Notes under the pieces: model-generated
Databases searched by the model: none
The model's input: only the letters and a program-made list of their open reading frames with translations
Told to the model about the DNA's origin: nothing
Position numbers and translations under genes: made by a program
NCBI GenBank assembly: GCA_033964015.1
Contig: CM066924.1
Coordinates: 1,364,001-1,428,000, forward strand
Direction: 5' to 3'
Length of the DNA: 64,000 nucleotides
From: Scolanthus callimorphus
Lineage: Eukaryota; Cnidaria; Anthozoa; Actiniaria; Edwardsiidae
Shown: piece after piece, positions 38,801 to 49,387 of the stretch
How positions within the stretch are numbered: the stretch's first letter is position 1
Layout: each line of letters starts with the position of its first letter

Positions 38801-41800
38801 CATGCAGGACACACGTGTTGCGCGTTACATGTGTCCTAGTTTATATACTCTTGTGTAATTGTCTGACAGGAGGTAAGTGTCGCTATCTTCGTACAACGTG
38901 ACTAGTGGCAACGTAACTCATAATTTTGCTGACTGTGTCCTCCCTATTGGGCCAGCATCGCAGTTTGAAAGATTAAGATAACGTACGTCATATTGTTTTA
39001 CTTTATCAATGATCACACAAAAATACTGACTATTTTAAAATAATTATTCCTCGAACCCAAATGGGCTCTGCGTCAATAGCCCATGAGGGCGAGAGGAATA
39101 ATTGTTTTAGTCAAATCACACTAGTAAGGTCAATTTGTATAGGCAAAGACGTTTACTGGTCTGGTCATTTGCCATTTTCTGGCTTTCAAATCCGACACTT
39201 TTCGCTACTAGTAGGCTAGTACTTATAGCCTACTAGTAGCTCAACCAATCAGAACACAGGATTGACAATAGACCACTAGTGTGATTTGAGTATTATTATT
39301 ATTATTATGGCCTCGCACAGTAAAGAGTCCAAGGTCCGTATCCACACATCATCTATCTATCTATTTATTATCTATCTTTTACTAGTAGCCCAACCAATCA
39401 GAGTGCAGCATTGAAAATAGACCACTAGACGTGTGATTTGACTAACACTTGTTATCGCCTCACACAGAAAAGAGTCCAAGGTTCGTCTCCATACCTCATC
39501 TATCTTGTACCAAGAACCCGAGAAGAAAGAATCCCAGCGCAGTGCACAAGCCAAGGTGGTGAAGGGGCTGCCGACGGACTGGCTCGTCTATGAGGAAATG
39601 ACCAGGTAGAAGTGTTCGAGCGTCAACTATAAATAGCCTCGTCCAGCCACCATTTTGTCATCCTAGAATAATAGGCCTTTATCACGCAATATGATTAATA
39701 ATTAACAATTTTTAATAGACAATTCGTTGGTTTATACTAATATATAATAGTTATCAGTAAATGAAATCCAGTATTCAATTCTACACATCCGTATTAGTTC
39801 AACTGCAAGAATTGGTGAAGAATTGGGATAATTGTTTCTTTCATCATTGCTTGGATACTGACTGAGATATGAATTTTCACAACCTCGTATTCTGGCTTAT
39901 TTTTTTACAAGAAATGTATGGGAAAATACATCGAAACGAGGCTGGACGGGCATGGATGCCCGTCCATCCTCGACTTGACGAATTTGCCCATACATGTCTT
40001 ATTCTCATTCTGATCTTCGAACAATTTTCATTATTATTTTGGGAAACGGAAACAATAATTACGGAATGATTTCCGTCTTGACTGCAAGATTGATTTTGTT
40101 ACTAGAACCACTGTGGCCCAATACACTCTATATGCACGACATTTCGTCCATTCTTTGCTTACTTTAGAATGTACACCTCTGTATCAATAAAATGCTGTAC
40201 CGCTGTCCACCCTATCGCGGTCGCGCTTTTTGCCGGGCCGAGCTTATCCTCCCCAAATCTTGAGACTGGGGACAACAAGTCACGTGATTCAGAATGGCGA
40301 AGCAGCGAAGGACGATGGGAAAGCGAGAGCAGCGATAGCGAGACCGAAGAGAGCAAACCTGGGACGAGTCACGTGATCACCAGGCGGAACTCACGATGGA
40401 CGACTGGATAAGCATGATGGGAAACCGTGAGGTAAAGATGACCGCTGACTGAATTGAATTTAAATTTCAGTTGTTTTTTGGCAACTTCATGTAAGGAAAA
40501 GAAGAGATTCCCACTACTTATTTTAACAAATGGTATAATATTAAAGGTTATGGTCACCTAAAAAGGGGGAAAATTACCCTGCTAGTTTCTTCTGTCAGTG
40601 TTATATCACCTAGCAAAGTTGTTCGCGTGGCTGGGCACGAACAACTGTGCTTTCCCATTTCAGATCACGTGCCATTCCAATGAGTATTCTCTCTTTCTTT
40701 TCTGCTTCGCACCGAAGGAATGAATATGGAAGTATTCCAAACAAAGAGAGAATACTCATGGAATGCCACGCGATCTGAAATGGGCAAAACATTACACCCA
40801 AGCCGAGGATGTCTATTAAAGACTGACAGAATGAAACCTCTGCTAGCAGGGTTTCCAGGATAGGGGAAAAAGAATAGAACAGTCTTCGGTTCCACATTAG
40901 CATTAAAAATGGCAATGTTGATAAACAGTGAATAACGCGATATATGTTATGTTATTATTTGTTCTTCACAGATCGTAGAGTTAGTCTCTTACCTCAAGCA
41001 CAAGCTTCAGATCGTCTTTATGCGTCGAATACGAGCGCCATCTCGGCCTTGGTCCCAAGTCGACGAGGTAATCAGTATTAACATCTATTAAAGAGCCTGT
41101 TTCAGCCGCCATTTTAAAAGCATAGCAACATACCAAGTCAGAGAAAGCATCCATTTCCATCTGTTGTTTTAGAGAATATAGAGCAATTTTTCGATTGAAA
41201 TTGGTAAATCAAATTTGAAACTTTGTTTTTAGATGTTTATTAAGAGATTTCTACGCGTAATTCTTCTTCTAATATCGAACGAAAACAATAAAAAAGAAGT
41301 GGCTGACACAGGCTCTTTAAGGACTCGAAAGCATCAAATCGCCTCAAGTCGTGATTTTGATTTTGAGCCAATCACATCATTGCATTTCTCGGGCATTGCA
41401 GAAGCCAGGTGCTAGCACTAGGCAAACTAAGCAAGAATCTGATTGGCCAAGATAATTTCAGTGACTGAGGCAGAAGGTCTCGAAGGCTAAAAGCCAATTC
41501 GATGCTTTGAACATCGCACCCGAGGTCGCGTGTTATCCAAATCCCCTGTAACGCTGCCTATACGTTAAAGTGCAACTACGATCAAGTTTGAAAATGATTT
41601 ACTTATACCTTATTTGAAAGAGCTGACGCTCAGAATAAATATGCTTCTTTCCGTTTTCAAAAATCTTTTTTGGTTCCGAAGATATTAGAGTTTGAAATTT
41701 GGCCGCCATTGCTCCAAAGTGTGACTTGACGACGTCACACTCTCAACAAACAAAGTGGTGAATTTTTTGATGGTCTATATTTTTGTTGGATTTGCACCAA

Positions 41801-44800
41801 ATCCTATCACATTTGCCACGGTTATTGAACTTACTCTTCCTGATAATCTTGTTTACCTTAATTGATTGCCATGGCAACAGCCTTTGTTCCAGACCACCCC
41901 TATCCAAAATTCTAGATGAGGCTATATCGTTTGAAGAAATCAATTGTAACCTACATTGCCTTGCCCACTTATCATATTTAGTAGTAGCTCGGTTTTAGTA
42001 ACAAGCAAATTGGTTAATTTTGAAATCCGGGCGGGAAAAATCGGGAAATCCTACAATCGTCTGGGGAGCCTGGGAACCAGGGGGTTGCCATGGCAACCCT
42101 GATTGATAAGTCACATCACTCTGTTCAAGTCAAGTATTCATCCTGCCAAGTTTGAGCACTCTAACTTCAAGAGGTATAGAGATATACCTCTTTTTAGTAT
42201 TTAGGCATTGATCAAGTTGAGAGTGTGACGTCATCACCCATGCTAATTTGCATATCGTTCTTACCTTAATAACTTTTGAACGAAAAGAGCTATCGAGAAA
42301 CGGAAAACGGCATTGTTCTAGTTTTTTAAAGCTGCCTAACATATGGAGAATTGGCAAAGATTGGAGACTCTATTTTTGATAATAGTGGCACTTTAACAAG
42401 CCTTTCAAGAGAATAAATTAAGAATTACGATATTAGAATACGAATTACGCTTAGAAGTGTCGACATCATCAAGTGATAACACATTTTTTTGCTTGAATTG
42501 CCATATTGAACTATAACGCCCTACTCATTTGATGGAGATTGATACCTGACTTCGTATTGTACTGGATGACAAAGAGACGGCTTACTATATCGTATTGCAG
42601 TATTGCAGTCTAATTGCGATTATCGAAATTGACGCAACTAGATATGGGTGATCATCGTCTAATTGCGCCTAGTTTCATATTTTTTTATTTTTTACAAACT
42701 CGTCGATAATGTTCCTAGGCGCACTTAACACACATGCATAACTTTCCGACTTCAATGATTTAAAGGAAGGAAGAAAATACAAATTTAACGTTTTCATCAC
42801 TTGAAAGATAAATTCAGTTTAAAACATGCAACGTATCATTGGGGATAGCTCCGACAACCTTTTAGTCGTCAACACAATTGAAATATTCAGGAGTAAGTAG
42901 TATAGCACGCATGATAGTACCCCCGTTTTTCGGTCGGAGAGTAATTTACTGAAGGAGTGTTAAGGTTTAAAAAGGGTCAAAATACACACAAGTTTCAAGG
43001 TTGTCATGGTGACGCCTCAACCAATAAGAATATTACCGCAGTAAATTACTCTCCCTAATCATCTTAGGATCAAATCATTCCTAATATAATCCTTCTTTTC
43101 TATATTGCTGTAGACCGTGGTGAGAGCTGTAGTTGGGGTTCTGTCTGCGGAAGAGGAAATCATGAATCCTAAACTTTATCCAAAGCAAAGAAAAACCAGA
43201 ACAGGTAACGCAATATATCTGCGAGAGTCCATTGCTAAATTTACACTACATTTATTTTGTTGCAATTGTCGCAGCGATTTTTCTCGCGCGAGTTGCAATT
43301 CCAACTCTCTAGTGTAAACGAGATGCAAATCCGGTGCGCTTTCTGTGCTCTCTTTTCTTCAAATCGCATGAACTTGCAAAGAGCTTCGAACATGTTTAAA
43401 ATCTTCGCTACATTGCGCAACAAAAATCGCGGCAGATCGCGCCGAGTTGCGCCTAGTTTACATCAGTGATTTTGAGTTGACGCGTACGTGCGAGAAAAAT
43501 CGCCGCGACGGGCATTGATCTGTTAACAGGCATTGATCTACTTCTACCTGTTCCGCGCCATCACAGTAGAATGATTGCTTGTTTATTCCTACTGAAACCC
43601 TTGTATTCGTAATATATCTGCAAGAGTCATTACTGAAAGAGTTTCTAAAAGGTTTTACAGTATAATGTAGTAGTTTTGGATCAAATTGTCGCTGATCCTG
43701 TTTTTTCCGTATTTGACGACTCTTTTGTTCTTGCAGAGGGTGCAATCGACTCAAGAAATAGAGTTGACAGGTAAAGTTGTCGATCTTCTGTTGGCTCCAG
43801 ATGTCGATAAAGTGATCGCCAGGTTATTTCTTCTAAAGATGTGCCCCCGTCCTTCTCGTCACTGGAGATGAGCTCGCCTGTTGGTGAGAGGAGGTGAAAA
43901 CCTCGTCGCCAGAGATGGTCGCATTGGCGACTAAATTGGTTGCAATTTCGACTGTTGTGGAGGATTTGTCGAAGTTTCGAGCGTTAGGGGGGAGATATTG
44001 GTCGCCGCTTTGGGTGCCACAGAGGGAGTGGGAGATTGGTTGCAATTTCGATCGTTGTGGTGCGGGAGGGGGATTGGTCGCAATTTCGGGCGCTGAGGAG
44101 GAAAGGGGGCTAGGGGTTCATGGCTTTACCTGATCTGATCTAGCTATTCATGTTATCCCGATAGGTACCCACAGCCAAGAGATCGGAACGGAAGAGATAC
44201 AGGTTCGTTATATAAATATTGGTTTATTGTTTCCAATACAGGTTTAAACCTGTAATGCTAATATTGTCTCAAACCACTCAAAAGCGACTTGATGAGTATA
44301 CATGTCTTATTCAATTTTCTCCTTATGTATGGTGCTAATACAACTTTTCTTGACTTGATCCTAACAGGTTCCAGCCCAAGCCCTAGACCGCGGCACGATT
44401 CCTCGCCACAACCGGTGAGTTTCTTTTAAAACCATTCAAGTGCCTAGCGGAGTCTCCTTTTGAGTTCCCCGGAGATGGCAAAAAAAGCTATTTTAAAGGA
44501 TATTTTCAGAAGCGTACGTTGTCTGGGTAGGAAGTCTATATGAGTACGCGAATTACGTGTTACAGCTAAAACTGATGCATCGCGACCCACGTTTACAAAA
44601 ACATCAAATTACGTTTTGACTTTGCTGTTCCGCCAATCAAAACTATTTGAACCAATGAAAATCTTGTCCTGTGTCACCTAGTGCATTCAACTGGCTTCCC
44701 TCTGAACCAAAACCAGACAACGTCGCGACAGAAAGCCAGGCGAATACACTAGGCGAAACAGGGCAAGAATCTGATTGGCTCATAAGATTTGACTGCGGAA

Positions 44801-47800
44801 CAGAAAGACAATAATACATAACTACTGTAACTACTGAACATACACTACAGCCATAAACGAATCAGCACGTGCCAAATTTGCCAACTTTGCCCTGGACGAA
44901 AAAGGGCTATCTTAAATTAGATATGAAATTATCGGATGCAGCAGAGTTTACGAAAGAGGAACTTGTTTTAGGTTCGTAGGTAGGTAGGTAAACTTTATTT
45001 CACCACGCTAACCCATTCAACACAAAGGCTGATTTCCAATAGGGGTGTGGAGTATCAACACTAAAAATTGCAATAAATAACTAATTCTAAAAATTACAAT
45101 AATTCTATCGTAATATAAACTATATACTAAATGGATTGCCTTATTGGCCCTAGGTTGACAAGAGACCATTGAAGGAATTAAGTGACTCACAGTTTCGAAG
45201 ATCACTTGATAAGGCATTCCAGACTTTAGCACCATTGTATGGAAAACTTTTTTTAGGAATTCAGTGTTTGGAAGGGGGAGGGCAAGCTTATGATCTGAAT
45301 TTCTTAGATTATAATTGTCCTCAGAATACGAACCCCTAAAAAAATTTGAAAGCCGAATCGGTGCCATTTCCTCCAAAACCTTAAACATTTGTCTAGCCAA
45401 AATGTGGGTTCTACGTTCGCTCAGTGGTCTCCACCCTAGATGACCCATTGCTAATTCAGATTGACCGTTTTCTTTTCAGGGGTCAACTCGGCGATCGGCG
45501 GAGAGCTCGTCAATGGCGCCACAACAACAAGAAAAACTCACTGAAGGTGGGTACTGTCATTGTAGAACAACAATAATAATAACAACAGGGAAAGAAAAGA
45601 AAAGAAAAGAAAAGAAAAGAAAAGAAAAGAAAAGAAAAGAAAGAAAAGAGAAGAAAAGAAGGAAAGGGGCCTGCGTAATCTTAAAATTTATGTTGTTTGC
45701 TGTGTTGCTGCGCGTGTCTCAAAAACGGCGGGATTTCGATCCAAAAGGTGTATTGTTCGCGAAGAGACTTCATTTTGTAGTACAAACGGCTTGCAAACTA
45801 TACACCAGAAAGGTTCAATGGCTCTTTTGGCAAAAGAGTTGTAATTTCGTCATCGTACATGTATCATATATCATTTTAAAATGTTCCCTTTCTTCCAATT
45901 TTTGGACGATTTTTCTTTCGGTTCGAGCTTTTTCGTATACTATGCAACTTCAAAAAGCAACAAAACCCTAAATATCGAAGATACAAAAAATCGCTGGGCA
46001 CACTTTTGGAGTCCAGCTTACTATCATTAATGAATTCTGATACAAAACTGGGTGGTTATATTGAATTCTGACGGACTAGAACTTGATCAAACGAGAAAAT
46101 CAGTTTTTGACAAATACTTAGTGCTTTTATAAATAATTTATATGTTAGTAATAAAAAATCATATCCGTGTTCTACTCTTCAAAAGCTTTAAAATGATTTA
46201 GAAAATAACACCTATGTTGTATTGTGAATGTGCGCATCCTGATTGGTTAAAAAGCGTGTTTGTAAGAGACCTGAGAAACACGATTGTCACGCAACGCTGT
46301 CACGCGTGTGTATGTTATTTTCTAAAAGCAATAAAAATGCTTTCTGCGTGCTCTCTGCTTTCTTACAAACACTCGGGGAATGTTGTCGAACTGATAAAAC
46401 TTGAAAGACACGAGCCGAAAGTTTTGATCAGTTCTCCCTACATCCCCCTCGTGTTTGTAAGAAAGCAGAGAGCAAGCGGAAAGTACTTTTATTGCTTAAA
46501 TATAATAATGTACCTATCTTATAAACAGACGAAATGACCACAATTTGCCAAAGGATCCCTTGAACCTTACTCTATACCTTAAACGAAAAAAAACACCGTT
46601 ATTTTGCGTAGTGTTATTTTTCTCACAGACATGTTTATCTTCTCCTGACAGCCCGATACTTCATCATGAAGTGCAACAATCAACGTAATCTCGACATCTC
46701 CATGGCCAAGGTAAACAGGTCGACACTTTCTTTATTACAGCTGTTTTAGGTAACACTCGACCCAACGTTCAAAACAATTTTTGGCAGTTGATCATGTGAT
46801 CACAAAGTTATCATTAACGTCACAAACAAAACTGTAAATTAAAACTTAATAATAGAACTATAGTAATATCAATTAAAGCTTAGTAATAGCAGGGTAATAG
46901 ATGGGTAACCAAAACTGGGACAATGCTTTATTTAGAGAGGAAAGTGTACGATAAGTTGATCATGTGATATGACGTGTGGAATTTTCAACAGCATCCCTTT
47001 GACGACACTTTAAATTTATATTACTGATTGTTACTGTTGTTGATTTTTTCCCCTTTGGTTTCAGGGAATCTGGGCGACCACTATCGCAAATGAAAAGAAA
47101 CTAAACAGAGCTTTCAGGGTTTGTATGACCGTTACGTAATACAGTGGCACCTCTACTAAGCGGATCGCGCGCTTCCTGGAAATCATAGAATATCCTGGAT
47201 TTTCTTTCTTTTTTAGCTTTGCCTGCTGGCAGGAGCCCGCAACAGCTTTCATTTCCTTCCTGGAAAGTCCTGGAATTTGAAGGAAAATCCTGGAAATTTC
47301 CTGGAAAAAATGTTTCAACTCAAATGTGGTTGAATGAATCAGTTTCGTGTCCTCATCCTCATGTTGTTGTTTTTTTTGGGGGAGGGGAGGGGGGAGGGGG
47401 CGTTTCTACCCATAAAAACGCCTGGAAGAAAAGACTTCCTGGAAAATCCTAGATTTTTTCATTCTGAAAGCGTAAGAACCCTGGTGATGTATTTTTTCTA
47501 TTTTTAGGAAAGCAGGAAAGTCGTCCTTATATTCTCCGTTCAAGGCAGCGGGCATTTCCAAGGTCAGTATGTCATCTTGTTAAAATATATAAATTAAAAT
47601 ACATTTCCAGTTGAACATTCACCAGCGAAAGTGCTCTACAGTGCTGGAGCAGGAGATGCAGAGGGTTGTCCAATACACTGACAAATTTATGCAAGGCATT
47701 TTCTAAAACAATGGAGTGCAATGGAGTGTATTATAGAACGAGGCAATACAATGGAGAAGAACAATACCATGCATAAATTTGTCAGAGTATTGGACTAGTA

Positions 47801-49350
47801 TGTAATAAAGGATTCTGTGTTGCTTATGCTACCACTGGCCTAGAATTTTGTTAAAACAACCGTCACATAGCCCCTTTAAGGTGACTCCAACAAAATCAGA
47901 TATTACAGATATGAATTGGATTTATCTTGGCAATCTCATAAGAGCACTTTGATATTGCTCTATTTTCGTGGTCTTTTTTTTCTTCTGCAATTTTCTTCAT
48001 ACTTGAATGACAAGCTTGGTCCATCTTTGCTAGTTATAATCTGTATGCTTATATTTCAGGCGTGGCTCATATGACGTCATCGATAGGGCGAGAGAAGTCT
48101 CCTGAGTTCGGTTCCAGTTCCCTTGGCGGGGTCTTTACAGTCGAGTGGGTCAGAAAGTGAGTTTTAATTGTATTATGTTAAATTTAGGAGTAGAGGCAAC
48201 GCAAAATAAATCCCCTTTTTCGAGGTGCTAAGCTCTAAAGCCAGTTTTTAATGCTCACATATCCCGTTCTCCAGGGCCAGCATTCCTTTCCAACAAGCCC
48301 ATCACCTTGTAAATCCGTGGAACGACCACAAGAAAGTACAGATCAGCCGAGACGGGCAGGTGAGACCATGAGACGCTATGCTAAAGCTGTTTTGCGTATT
48401 CTACGAACTCCCGAGATCGATTTCCAACCGTCAAAACGCTTTTTGACTTCTGTCAATCAAACTTTGAAACTCTTTGGAAAACATAGAGTTCAGTTATTCG
48501 CCATCCTAGTGAAATGCCACAATACACAGCATATTTCTCTATTTCTCTAAACAGATAGCCTAACTTACGGTCGGCTAAGACTCAAATTAGACCCGAGAGT
48601 TTGATTGACGGAAGCCAGAACGCCATTGGAAGTCGAACGCGAGAGTTCGCAGAATAATCAAAACAGCTGTAAGATTTTTAAACTTCCATCTACACCCAAA
48701 CTGGAGTCAATAGAAACTTTAGAAAAGAACATGATTGCCACTCCACAAATAGCCTGCTGGCAGGCTGTACTGGGTGTCCGCTCACTGTTCGGGCGCCATC
48801 TTGGAATTTTGAGGCGCGCGATCCAAGATGGCGCCAGATCATTGAACGGACCGGGTTTTCCGCGTTAAAAACACCCAGTACCGCCTGCAAGCAGGCTACT
48901 CCTCAAATCATCGCTCAAATCATCGCTCCTCCTATTTACGCTCCTCCCATGATGCAGTCAAACTAAACTTACCCTCTTTTAGTCTGAAAACTTCTGGATA
49001 CAAGGCATTCTCTACAAACGCACCCAGGCTCTGGAATGAGCTCCCATCGAGTGTAAGGGATGCAGGGAGCATAGCAGAATTTAAATCTAAGCTGAAACTC
49101 ATCTTTTTAGGCTCAATTTTAAGTAGTATTATCTTAGCTTTTTATGATTTTTACTTATTTTTACCCTGTTTTTACCATATATTATTTTACACTTCATGTA
49201 ATTGCCATTTCTCTTTTTATTTTATTTTATTAAGTGTTACGATTTTACTCATTTTTATTTTGTTTTAACTATATTATAATTTTTCATTTTATTTATGTCA
49301 TTCTAGTTGTAGAGCGCTTAGAACGGTCGTATAAGCGCTATATAAATGTA

Positions 49351-49387
<37 letters not shown>

